NCBI GenBank assembly: GCA_030427835.1
Contig: JAUICN010000005.1
Location: forward strand, 194,496-258,495
DNA: 64,000 bases
Source of the DNA: Polyangia bacterium
GTDB lineage: Bacteria; Myxococcota_A; Polyangia; Polyangiales; JAUICN01
Direction: 5' to 3'
The notes under the pieces were generated by a model. That model saw only the letters and a program-made list of their open reading frames with translations, did no database searches and was not told the origin of the DNA. The position numbers and the translations under genes were made by a program. Shown here piece by piece: positions 43,241 through 51,839 of the stretch (within the stretch, counting starts at the first letter, position 1; each line of letters opens with the position of its first letter).

Positions 43241-45502
43241 GTGCCTACTAGCTACCGCCCATCCTCTGCATCAAAGAAACATCATCAGAGACCATCAAAA
43301 CAGAAAAAAACGACTGGCCGGTTGCTCTTCTGCACTCTACTCGGAATGTGCCTCTTCTCGTGCAGTGCCCCGCCACAAGTTTCCAAGGCTCCCTCTGATC
43401 CGCAGGGTCTCGACACTGTCATTCATCACGTGACAGGAGGTGGCTTTGACTTTCGCTGCAAAATCGACGAACGATCCCAAAACCGACCTGTCTACGAAGC
43501 ATATGCAGCGGCCATGTGGTTTGAGTTCCATGGCCTCGAGAGCAATGGCCCCACAAGTACAAAAGTTTGGATTACGGGCTTTCTGCCGCGTGAACACGAC
43601 AAACCAGACTTTGGTTGGCATGCCCAACGCCCCAAGGAGTTGGACGATTGTTACGGAGCAGAACAATACGAAGATACAGGTTCTTCGAGACATCAGCAGC
43701 GCATTCGAAACCTCAGCCGCGGAATCGTGGAGAAACTTAGGAGCGCATTTCTAGGGGAGTGGGTTACTGCACCCCCACTCTACTCAGCTCCGCTAGAAAA
43801 CGCGTTGGCTCAATACGTGGCCCGACTCACGTTCACTGTCACACAGAAAATATGGGTCCGCCCCTGGCTGAATACGCCAGTGCTGCGCGCTACGCTTAAC
43901 GACATCGCACGTGCTTCCAACCTTGCGCTAAACCGTGAAACGGTGGTTGCGGTACTGGCGGACTATTCGAAAGAAGTTACGCGGTTGCGAACCGTACCCG
44001 AGATCACTACCGACGGCCTGCGGCTTCGCAAGATAGACCTCAACCACGATAGGATCCTGCTTCGGGTGATGCGTGCCGTAAGTTCACGTCCCAATATCGC
44101 GGCGGAAGAGATACAAAGCATCTGCGAGGAAGCAGAGTTGAATGGCTTTTTTCACTCACGAGGGCGAAGCTCAATATGCAAAAAATCCGCCAAATGGTCG
44201 TTGGATAGCAACCAAATTCCCCAATCCGAAATCGCCGCTGCGGCCCATTGGTACTCTAGAAATCCCGGTGGCGTTACCCTATGGGAATCCGCGTACGACC
44301 CTTGGGTGAAAGCTGTGGAGGTACATGCGGAGGAAGGGTTCGAAACAGGGTGCTTGGTGCACGGGCCCGGAGCTAGGGTGACGACAGAGGTCACTGGCTG
44401 GGTGATTCCCATCCGATTTCGTACTGAGACCACAGAGCACCGGGCTCGCGTATTCTTTTGCCAGTTGTCCGCCAATTCGGATCTGCTTGTTGGGGCCGCG
44501 CTCGGTCATTCCAAAAGCTCCTCGTTGTCCATCAAGGGCGCCGCCACCTGGGCCTCCTCCCGCATCACAGACGTGGCGACGAAGTGGATCTCCCACGTGG
44601 TATCTTCGGTCCCTACTACGGCGCTGGAATACGGAACATTCCCCGAGGAAAGAAAGATGGTGTCGGAGCTCCTCAACATTGCAGATCAGGTCGTGAATCG
44701 ATCTGGGCCTCTTACGCTGCACAGTCGCAATCTTCTCCTGGAGAAAAAGCTGCAAGAGGCTCGGTGGTCCACCCGTGTAAGAAGTTTGTTGGAAGCCCAC
44801 GCGAGGCGATGTCTTTTCGTCGCTACAGTCGCGAAGTATCTGGAACTACGAAGCCGGCCATCAAGCGAACCAAGGTCAGCACATCTCATGCGGAGCTTTC
44901 TCGACAGTGCCGTAGTCCTTGGAAGGGGGCTCCCGGAACAGTTCACATATTTTCAGGAGCGCTTTGGAGGCTGCACCTCGATGGTCGCAAAACTACAAAA
45001 CTACGTGGCTTTTGCATCTCAACGAGGGAGTGAAGCAGGGTTAGATTTCAAGGACATCCTAGCTGCGCGAAAGGAACCCATTGAGGGGTTGGTGGGAAAC
45101 CGGTCTGAGTTAAAAACCGTCCTATCCCACCTGTGCCGAACACGAGCCTCCAACCAGGAGCCGTTTCAGGCCTTGAGCGAAAAACTAGGCGTAACCTTGG
45201 CTCCCTATGAAGAACAGGCCCTATCCGATCCGACAGCGCCACTCCCGTCACAAGGAGCATCCATAGACCAACAGGTGCAAGATGTTCTCAATCGATACTC
45301 CCAATACCTTGTTCCCCTACGAGAATACGAGAGGCACTCCCTTGCCCGCCAGACCGCCATCGGCCGGGAAACCGACCCAGAGCTTCAACGATGCGTTCCC
45401 CAGTTCTTCCGCACTTACACGAAATGCATGAAACAAAATAGCAATCAGCCCCTGTGCGGTGCCAACGCAAAAGAAGCCCTCGTCCAGTGCCTCAGGGTTT
45501 AG
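43241..45502 (+). CDS. Large lipoprotein, tandem paralog 1
   Basis: A 753-aa lipoprotein. The start is GTG 43241, chosen because the paralog at 45657 has a GTG at exactly the same alignment position, and in both the lipobox cysteine is residue 41 (GRLLFCTLLGMCLFSC here). The mature part has scattered cysteines and long helical stretches. Near the C-terminus RYSQYLVPLREYERHSLARQ and CVPQFFRTYTKCMKQN are shared with the paralog almost unchanged. No enzyme motif is recognised. The duplication also covers about 100 bp upstream of the start. Function unknown. Confidence 0.7.
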   Translation: MPTSYRPSSASKKHHQRPSKQKKTTGRLLFCTLLGMCLFSCSAPPQVSKAPSDPQGLDTVIHHVTGGGFDFRCKIDERSQNRPVYEAYAAAMWFEFHGLESNGPTSTKVWITGFLPREHDKPDFGWHAQRPKELDDCYGAEQYEDTGSSRHQQRIRNLSRGIVEKLRSAFLGEWVTAPPLYSAPLENALAQYVARLTFTVTQKIWVRPWLNTPVLRATLNDIARASNLALNRETVVAVLADYSKEVTRLRTVPEITTDGLRLRKIDLNHDRILLRVMRAVSSRPNIAAEEIQSICEEAELNGFFHSRGRSSICKKSAKWSLDSNQIPQSEIAAAAHWYSRNPGGVTLWESAYDPWVKAVEVHAEEGFETGCLVHGPGARVTTEVTGWVIPIRFRTETTEHRARVFFCQLSANSDLLVGAALGHSKSSSLSIKGAATWASSRITDVATKWISHVVSSVPTTALEYGTFPEERKMVSELLNIADQVVNRSGPLTLHSRNLLLEKKLQEARWSTRVRSLLEAHARRCLFVATVAKYLELRSRPSSEPRSAHLMRSFLDSAVVLGRGLPEQFTYFQERFGGCTSMVAKLQNYVAFASQRGSEAGLDFKDILAARKEPIEGLVGNRSELKTVLSHLCRTRASNQEPFQALSEKLGVTLAPYEEQALSDPTAPLPSQGASIDQQVQDVLNRYSQYLVPLREYERHSLARQTAIGRETDPELQRCVPQFFRTYTKCMKQNSNQPLCGANAKEALVQCLRV

Positions 45503-45656
45503 GCAGTGCATCCGTTCTACTTTCTCCCATACCGAACGGCCTGGCTCCTGTGGCAGCCACTGTGCCAATCATAGGTCACAAGTTCTGCCGCTGAATCTCC
45601 GATCCTGGCCGATCCGCCCATGGCCCGGGGTTTGCTTGCGGAAGCCCTATTGCACC

Positions 45657-47948
45657 GTGTTCTGTTGCCGCACCTCACCACCCGTCGCCCAAAGGAAACA
45701 CCAGAACACATCAAAGAAAAACAACACGGCTGGCCGGTTACTCTTCTGCACTCTGCTCGGAATGGGCCTCTTCTCATGCAGTGCCCCGCTCCACGTTTCC
45801 AAGCGTGTGAAGTCGCACCTCGGCCTAGAGCCAATCATTCAACAGGTAACCATGGAAGGCGGCCGTCTGGGGTGTCGCCTCCTGCCTGGGAGACTCAGCA
45901 ATGCGGTGTATCTATCGTTGAAGTTCCAGGGAAACGATAGCGGTCGCACGTTTACCACCAGCACCTGGGTCACCGTCTTCACCGCAGCGGAACACGATTC
46001 GGCAGACTACGGCCTTCACGACACTCAGCCTCAGGAAGGTGATGAATGCCTAGGCTTGCACGAACCCATATATCCAAAACGAACCCTACTGGAAGGGCGA
46101 AAAGTAACGATCGCCAATCATATCCTGTGGCGCATCAAACAAGAGGTTGCTGAAGTATCCGATGGGTCGGTGATACCTGCCCATCGCCTTGAGAACGCAA
46201 TCGCAGCGCTCCTGGGCACAATAACCTCCCGCGTCTGGGACAGTTCAACCCGGGGGAAGTGGTCTATCGGCTATCGCAACGAACATCGCAAACCCCTAGG
46301 AGAGGCTGTAGAGAGGGCAATCGCGAGGGAACGTCTAGTTTCTCTCCTAGCACGATTTGCAGAACAGGCGCAGGGTCGTGCGTCAACTGGTGATCCCGAA
46401 GTGCTCGGTCAACGACTTGCCCAAATAGACCGAGGGCGCGGAAGCATCCTATCGGGGTATTTCTCCCAGTACCATCGTACTCGCCCGGAATCTGCGGCCA
46501 AGGATCTTCAAGACCTATGCAGGGCTGCAGTTCTCAATCGCAGAATACCGCAGCATGCATCCGCTTCCATATGCGCGCAGACTACAAGGCGTGGCGGGCC
46601 CCACAACGGAAAACGGCGAAGTGATCTGGAGATAGCGGCCCTCTGGTATCACGACGTTCAAACCTCAGGGAAGTTCTGGCGCACAACGCCCAGGCCCTGG
46701 ATTCAGGATGTCACAATCCATGTAGATCAGGGTGTCGAAAAACAGTGTGTCTATCGCACCGCTGCGAGACGTAGTTCAGTGGTCGCGTGGGTCATTCCCT
46801 TGCGAATGACGCTCAATGGAACCCACTTTGCTACACACCTAGGGTTCTTTAAGCGGTCCTTAGGTTCGTCCACAGAAGTGAGTGCCTATTTCGAATCCCA
46901 ACCAGGGGCACCGGAGTGTACGTTTGACCATACAGGCCGCGCTGCTTACCGTGAGAGTATTCACCTGGTGCCCCACCGGTGGCAAGACTGGATTGTCAAG
47001 AGTGTTCACGGGAAGATACCAGCGCACATAAAGGGTTACCGCCTTCCCACCCAGGTTGTTTCAGATCTCGTCGCGCTGAAGCGGCGCGCCACGGAACTCT
47101 CTGAACAAGCTGGGCCCCTACAGATTGAGGAGAAAAACAGACTTCTTGAGGAGTGGGTAGGTAGCAGTCGATGGGAAGATACCCTGAGAACGCACCTAGA
47201 GGATATCGCCCAGGGAGCCCTGGCAGTCGCCACAAGTGTAGCCTACCTAGAAGCGAGAATAGCGAACCCGAAGGAGCCCTTCGCAGCGCACGCGTCACGA
47301 ACCTGGCTGCAAGCGGCTGAGCACACTGGGCGTTCGTTTGGAGACATGCTGGAAAACTACCAGGCCCAGGGGATCCAGTGCCCCCAGGTCACCATCGCGA
47401 TACGAAATGCCGCCATGGGTGCGCAAAGAAGAGGCTGGTATCAGGACATGCCAGTCGGGCTTCTAGACCTTCCTCAGAGGTCCATCCCAGGATTGGGCCA
47501 AGGTAGCTACGAGGCTAGTCTCGTGGTGTCTTTTCTATGTCAGATGCATCGCAAAAAGATCGATCCCTTTGAGGAACTCAGCCGACGTTTGGGTGTACCA
47601 ATCCAACCCTATGGTGCCCCCGTTGACCGTTCGCCCGCCGATGGTCCCGAAAAACCACCCTCGGTTCCTATTCCCGAGCCAGAACCGGAAGGCCACGACA
47701 ACGCCGCGTTGGAGAAGAAAATACAAGAGACCTTCAGTCGATACTCCCAATACCTTGTTCCCCTACGAGACTACGAGAGGCACTCCCTTGCCCGCCAGAC
47801 CGCCGTAGGTCGGGAGACCGACCCAGATCTCCGACGTTGCGTGCCAAAGCTGTTCAGTGCCTACAAGAGATGCATGAGACAAAACGAAAATCAGCCCCTA
47901 TGCAGTACTAGCGCAAAAGACGCCCTCGCCCAGTGCCTTGCATCCTAG
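45657..47948 (+). CDS. Large lipoprotein, tandem paralog 2
   Basis: A 763-aa paralog of the preceding gene. From GTG 45657 the N-terminus is collinear with it, including GRLLFCTLLGMGLFSC (Cys41). The C-terminal RYSQYLVPLRDYERHSLARQ, CVPKLFSAYKRCMRQN and LCSTSAKDALAQC match the first copy, and 66 bp of the underlying DNA (47739-47804 versus 45293-45358) differ at one base, whereas the middle of the proteins is much more diverged. A Pro/Glu-rich linker precedes the conserved C-terminus. A longer frame from 45459 would overlap the first gene. Function unknown. Confidence 0.7.
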   Translation: MFCCRTSPPVAQRKHQNTSKKNNTAGRLLFCTLLGMGLFSCSAPLHVSKRVKSHLGLEPIIQQVTMEGGRLGCRLLPGRLSNAVYLSLKFQGNDSGRTFTTSTWVTVFTAAEHDSADYGLHDTQPQEGDECLGLHEPIYPKRTLLEGRKVTIANHILWRIKQEVAEVSDGSVIPAHRLENAIAALLGTITSRVWDSSTRGKWSIGYRNEHRKPLGEAVERAIARERLVSLLARFAEQAQGRASTGDPEVLGQRLAQIDRGRGSILSGYFSQYHRTRPESAAKDLQDLCRAAVLNRRIPQHASASICAQTTRRGGPHNGKRRSDLEIAALWYHDVQTSGKFWRTTPRPWIQDVTIHVDQGVEKQCVYRTAARRSSVVAWVIPLRMTLNGTHFATHLGFFKRSLGSSTEVSAYFESQPGAPECTFDHTGRAAYRESIHLVPHRWQDWIVKSVHGKIPAHIKGYRLPTQVVSDLVALKRRATELSEQAGPLQIEEKNRLLEEWVGSSRWEDTLRTHLEDIAQGALAVATSVAYLEARIANPKEPFAAHASRTWLQAAEHTGRSFGDMLENYQAQGIQCPQVTIAIRNAAMGAQRRGWYQDMPVGLLDLPQRSIPGLGQGSYEASLVVSFLCQMHRKKIDPFEELSRRLGVPIQPYGAPVDRSPADGPEKPPSVPIPEPEPEGHDNAALEKKIQETFSRYSQYLVPLRDYERHSLARQTAVGRETDPDLRRCVPKLFSAYKRCMRQNENQPLCSTSAKDALAQCLAS

Positions 47949-48018
47949 GTCGACTCGACTGCATGCAATCGCGTAGGCCACTCGTGCCCCACGCGGCCGC
48001 GTAGGGTTCCAGGTTGTG

Positions 48019-49641
48019 TCAGTCAGTAGATTCGAGCGGGATCTCTTCATAGCGGTACATCGGGTCGTCCACCTTGGCTCCACGCCCCAGGTTCAGGCGA
48101 AGTATTGCACCCCAGCGTCTCGAATCGTGGAGTTCACCGCGGGTAATCAGAAGTAGGTCGCGGTAGAGCTCCCGTGTCGCCCCATCCACCAGCAGGTTTT
48201 GTCCGGTGCGAATACTCTGCAGATAGTTGGTCGGAATTTGGCGCCCCGCGTGTCCAGGTCGCCATTCCTTGACGTGCTTGGGGGCAAGCCGCGCCAGCAA
48301 CGGGTCAGAAAGGCCAATCGGGTCGACCACATGGACCCCCGGGCCAAGGTGCAGCGAGTTGTATCCAAGTCTCCCGCGTACCTCCACCGTACGCTCTCCC
48401 TTTTTGGGGAGATCCGCCTGCCAATGGGGTGTTCTGTATCCTAAACGCGCACCGGTCAGAACGCCTCTGCCGCTCGCATAGTAGTTTCCCCGTTCATCTG
48501 CCACGTAGGCGATTTGCCTTTTTCCACCCGTGAAGTCGTTGCTACTCAACCACGTCGACTGAAGGCTGAGAATCCCAAAAGCGCCCGCCGCACATGCAAA
48601 TACGCGCAACCGAGCACCTCCAAGATCGGAGAGCGCAACAAGGGCCAAGGAAGCCACGAATGGTGTGGTGAGAAAACGCCCCGACATGAAATCTCCACCG
48701 ACATAAATTGTGTAGAAAATGTACAGAAGAATCCCCGCAGCAAGAGACTTCTCCAACCGGCCAGCCCGAAATCCAACCGCAACACCCGCAACCACGGTCG
48801 CCAAAGTAAGGGGGTCTCTTCCCAGGGAATCAAACAAGTACAACAGCCCCTGGCCCATGACCTCACCACGTGGGATCCCCAGGCCTAGCTTGGCGTAGGC
48901 CGTATTGGGGAAAGGAAATCCATAGTAGTAAACCGAAAACACCGTCCACAGCACAAAAGGAAGCGCGCCCACCGTTGCCGCAAGAAGCCAGCAACGCCCT
49001 CCCAAGCCCGCGCGTAGGGTCAAGACCAGAGCGGTGGGCACACAAAGTAAAACCAGATCAGGGCGGCAAAGGTAAAACAGTGAGCAGAAGCCAAAAAGCA
49101 CGGCCGCCTTTGTTCCCGTGGGTGTTTGGCGAAACGCAACAGCGCACAGCACAAACGAAATGGTCAGAAAATGGGAAAGTGGATTCTCAAGGCCCGAGGT
49201 AGAATAGTCCACGAATGCCTTCGACAACATGAGTGTCAGCGCAGCCAAAGTTCCCAGCGTGAGACTAGACGCTACTCGGCTAAACAACAGTACGAGGGTT
49301 CCCACGGAGAACACAGCTGAAAGAATAAGAGCGGCGTAGAATGGGTTCTTTACAACTAGGGTAAGGCCTGAAATGAGAAAGAACCACAGAGGGTGAGTGT
49401 AGGCTTGAACGCGCTCGTCCACATTGAACACAGGCCCATAGCCGTGAACAAAGTTCATCACCGTACGCAGCGTAATCACGGCATCATCGCCTACCCACCC
49501 GGTGCGTATCAGCTCAAACACGTAGCCCAAGACCAGCGCAAACAGCAACGTACGCCTTAGGGGTGCAGCGGTAGCTGTCGAGGGGGGCGTAGACACCATG
49601 GGTGGTGATCTAGCAGAAACCCTACCTTCCGCGTGTTCCAT
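48019..49641 (-). CDS. GT-C fold membrane glycosyltransferase, short paralog
   Basis: A 540-aa polytopic protein very close to the N-terminal three quarters of the gene at 41092: VGDDAVITLRTVMNFVHGYGPVFNV, DERVQAYTHPLWFF, STSGLENPLSHFL, FPNTAYAKLGLG and GGDFMSGRFLTTPFV are all shared. It ends soon after VDPIGLSDPLLARLAP and lacks the C-terminal beta domain of its paralog. The start is ATG 49641 or ATG 49599. It is convergent to the second large lipoprotein gene. It probably transfers a sugar from a polyprenyl-phosphate donor outside the cytoplasmic membrane. Confidence 0.75.
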   Translation of the reverse strand: MEHAEGRVSARSPPMVSTPPSTATAAPLRRTLLFALVLGYVFELIRTGWVGDDAVITLRTVMNFVHGYGPVFNVDERVQAYTHPLWFFLISGLTLVVKNPFYAALILSAVFSVGTLVLLFSRVASSLTLGTLAALTLMLSKAFVDYSTSGLENPLSHFLTISFVLCAVAFRQTPTGTKAAVLFGFCSLFYLCRPDLVLLCVPTALVLTLRAGLGGRCWLLAATVGALPFVLWTVFSVYYYGFPFPNTAYAKLGLGIPRGEVMGQGLLYLFDSLGRDPLTLATVVAGVAVGFRAGRLEKSLAAGILLYIFYTIYVGGDFMSGRFLTTPFVASLALVALSDLGGARLRVFACAAGAFGILSLQSTWLSSNDFTGGKRQIAYVADERGNYYASGRGVLTGARLGYRTPHWQADLPKKGERTVEVRGRLGYNSLHLGPGVHVVDPIGLSDPLLARLAPKHVKEWRPGHAGRQIPTNYLQSIRTGQNLLVDGATRELYRDLLLITRGELHDSRRWGAILRLNLGRGAKVDDPMYRYEEIPLESTD

Positions 49642-49792
49642 GCCGCCTGGGTGAGATAACCTTACCCAACGCTGTGGCTAGGCCTTCCAATTTTGGCCAT
49701 TTCACGCAAATACAACAGCAAAACAGACGGCCAACGTTGACGCCCCTTCACCTTGATCTACGTTAGCGCCCTATTCGAAGGAGCGGGACGAC

Positions 49793-50302
49793 ATGGCTGA
49801 AGGACTCAATCGGGCAATTTTACTTGGCAATCTAGGGGCGGATCCCGAGATTCGGTTTACCCAAAGTGGCACAGCCGTGCTCAAGCTGCGTCTGGCCACC
49901 AGCGAATCCTTCATGAACCGGGACAACGAGCGCCAGGAGCGCACCGAATGGCACAGCGTTGTCGTCTGGGGAAAGCGCGCGGAAGGCCTCAACAAAATCC
50001 TTTCCAAGGGAAGCCGGATCTGCGTAGAAGGCCGTATCCAAACCCGTAGCTGGGACGACAAGGACGGCAACAAGCGTTACACCACGGAAATCAACGCCCA
50101 GAACGTCATTCTTTCCGGCGGCGGGAATCGCGGCGGCGGCGGTGACGCCTTTGGAGGTGACTCTGGCGGCGGGGCGGATGAATTTGGCGGCGGTGGCGGT
50201 GGAAACCGCGGCGGCGGCGGCCAGGGCGGTGGCGGTGCCTTTGGAGGAGACTCCGGCGGCGGCGGCGATTTTGGTGGCGGCGACGACGACATCCCTTTCT
50301 AA
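49793..50302 (+). CDS. ssb: Single-stranded DNA-binding protein
   Basis: A 169-aa SSB. The OB-fold (about 1-110) contains [35 protein letters not shown] and [21 protein letters not shown] long Gly-rich, Asp-poor linker (112-163) precedes the acidic tip DDDIPF, which recruits replication and repair proteins. The ATG at 49793 follows GAAGGAG. The linker DNA is a run of GGCGGCGGN repeats. A TTGACG-like -35 element at 49737 might belong to its promoter, but no good -10 is seen. Confidence 0.96.
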   Translation: MAEGLNRAILLGNLGADPEIRFTQSGTAVLKLRLATSESFMNRDNERQERTEWHSVVVWGKRAEGLNKILSKGSRICVEGRIQTRSWDDKDGNKRYTTEINAQNVILSGGGNRGGGGDAFGGDSGGGADEFGGGGGGNRGGGGQGGGGAFGGDSGGGGDFGGGDDDIPF

Positions 50303-50330
50303 GCCACTCCTGGGGCTTTGAGTAAATACC

Positions 50331-51101
50331 GTGGCTGCAGCCGAAAAATCCCGGGCGGATGTTCTACTCGTAGAACGGGGCCTAGCCGTTAGCCGTCAAC
50401 GGGCCCAGGCCATGATTCTGGCAGGCGCCGTATTTGTGGGCGAGCAGCGGGTAGAAAAGGCGGGGGATACCCTACGTTCGGACGTGGAGCTGGAAGTGCG
50501 CGGAAACGACAATCCATTTGTCTCCCGTGGCGGGCTGAAACTCGCAGGCGCGCTCAAGCACTTTGGCTACAGCCCGTCTGGCAAGGTATGTGCCGATTTT
50601 GGCGCCTCCACCGGCGGCTTCACCGACTGCATTTTGCAAAATGGGGCCGCTAGGGTCTACGCCATTGACGTGGGGTATGGCCAACTGCACGAGCGATTGC
50701 GCCAGGACGATCGTGTGGTGAATATGGAGCGCACGAATGCCCGTCACCTGCATTCCAAATCCCTGCCGGAGCCCGTGGACCTGGTGGTCATGGATTGTTC
50801 TTTCATTAGCATCTACAAACTGTTGCCCGCCGTGGTGTCGGTATTACAGGGGCCCGATGGCCGCACCGGGAAAGGCGATTTCATCACGCTCATCAAACCC
50901 CAGTTTGAGGTGGGCAAGCACCATGTGGGAAAGGGCGGCGTGGTTCGGGACGAAGAAGTACGCCAGCGCGCCATTGATGCGGTGATTGTTGCGGCACGGG
51001 AGCTGGGGTTTCACCATCACGGCACCTGCGACTCGCCCATCCACGGGCCCAAAGGAAACCTGGAATCCCTCGCCTACCTGTCCCTGGAGGAGCCCGTATG
51101 A
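50331..51101 (+). CDS. tlyA: TlyA family rRNA 2'-O-methyltransferase
   Basis: A 256-aa protein with an N-terminal S4 RNA-binding domain (RADVLLVERGLAVSRQRAQAMI, about 7-65) and an FtsJ-like methyltransferase domain (DFGASTGGFTDCILQNGA as SAM site, VDLVVMDCSFISI, LIKPQFEVGK). TlyA methylates cytidines of 16S and 23S rRNA and influences capreomycin sensitivity; a haemolysin label is historical. GTG 50331 start, 28 bp after ssb. The stop overlaps the next gene by 4 nt. Confidence 0.92.
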   Translation: MAAAEKSRADVLLVERGLAVSRQRAQAMILAGAVFVGEQRVEKAGDTLRSDVELEVRGNDNPFVSRGGLKLAGALKHFGYSPSGKVCADFGASTGGFTDCILQNGAARVYAIDVGYGQLHERLRQDDRVVNMERTNARHLHSKSLPEPVDLVVMDCSFISIYKLLPAVVSVLQGPDGRTGKGDFITLIKPQFEVGKHHVGKGGVVRDEEVRQRAIDAVIVAARELGFHHHGTCDSPIHGPKGNLESLAYLSLEEPV

Positions 51102-51823
51102 AACATAGTACACCATGGCTAGCTACCTTGTGCGTTACAGGTCTTGCCTGCGGCGGCGCCCAGTCCAAGGACCAAAACCAAATCGATTGGGGCGATGCAT
51201 ACGCCGAGCCTTTGGTGGACACCGGGCCTGAGCGCCCGTCACCCCACAAAATACATGGGCGGGGGATTGGCCCATTTCATATTGAACAAACCATTCCAGC
51301 CGGTTGGCTCCATCCCGACAGCAAGCCAGAACTCCATTACCAAATCGGTCTCTATGCCGATGCCCAGCCCCTGGAGGGCTTTGCCTTCGATGAACCACCC
51401 GTTTTTGTCGTGTTCGATGGGCCGTTTTCCAAGTGGGCCCTATCGCCCGCGTTTGTTGAATGGATTGAGGAAGGCAAAGACCCCCTGGACCAACCAGAGC
51501 GCTTTTCCGAAGAGGCCGTTCGCCAGGCCCGTGCCGGTGCCCCCATTCGCATGCTGGTGCTTGAAAGCACCACCGTGGGATTAGAGAACGGTCTCGGCCT
51601 AGGTTCCACCTACGACGCACTTCAGTTCCACTACAACAACATCCGCGCCTACATGTTCCCTCCCCTGTGGGAAGATCCCACCTGCGTCGCCCGCAGCAGG
51701 GACATCCCCACCGTACACTTCTTCTTCGAGGACCCAGTCTGCACGCCTGAACCAACGGGGGAGGTCACCCGAGTGGTCCTCTACAACCCCTACGGCTCCA
51801 CCGACACCCAGGTCGAACCCTAG
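51098..51823 (+). CDS. Predicted small lipoprotein of unknown function
   Basis: A 241-aa protein translated from ATG 51098, coupled to tlyA by ATGA. The N-terminus MKHSTPWLATLCVTGLAC suggests a lipoprotein signal with Cys18, although the position -3 residue is not ideal. The mature part reads as a mixed alpha/beta domain with FDEPPVFVVFDGPFSKWAL and ends with a small Cys-containing beta segment. I recognise no family. It ends convergently with the gene at 51837. Confidence 0.65.
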   Translation: MKHSTPWLATLCVTGLACGGAQSKDQNQIDWGDAYAEPLVDTGPERPSPHKIHGRGIGPFHIEQTIPAGWLHPDSKPELHYQIGLYADAQPLEGFAFDEPPVFVVFDGPFSKWALSPAFVEWIEEGKDPLDQPERFSEEAVRQARAGAPIRMLVLESTTVGLENGLGLGSTYDALQFHYNNIRAYMFPPLWEDPTCVARSRDIPTVHFFFEDPVCTPEPTGEVTRVVLYNPYGSTDTQVEP

Positions 51824-51839
51824 ACCGGCGTTTGGTCTA
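51821..51839. terminator. Palindrome across two convergent stop codons
   Basis: TAGACC (51821-51826) and GGTCTA (51834-51839) form a perfect 6-bp inverted repeat with a 7-base loop. The stop codon of the gene at 51098 is in the left arm, and that of the gene at 51837 is in the right arm, read on the other strand. It could be a weak bidirectional terminator; no T-tract follows on the + strand. Confidence 0.3.

Noticed and set aside
49737-49764. A sigma-70 promoter for ssb
   Set aside because: TTGACG is a fair -35, but the element 16-17 bp downstream (TACGTT/ACGTTA) is a poor -10, so the promoter is not annotated as a feature.
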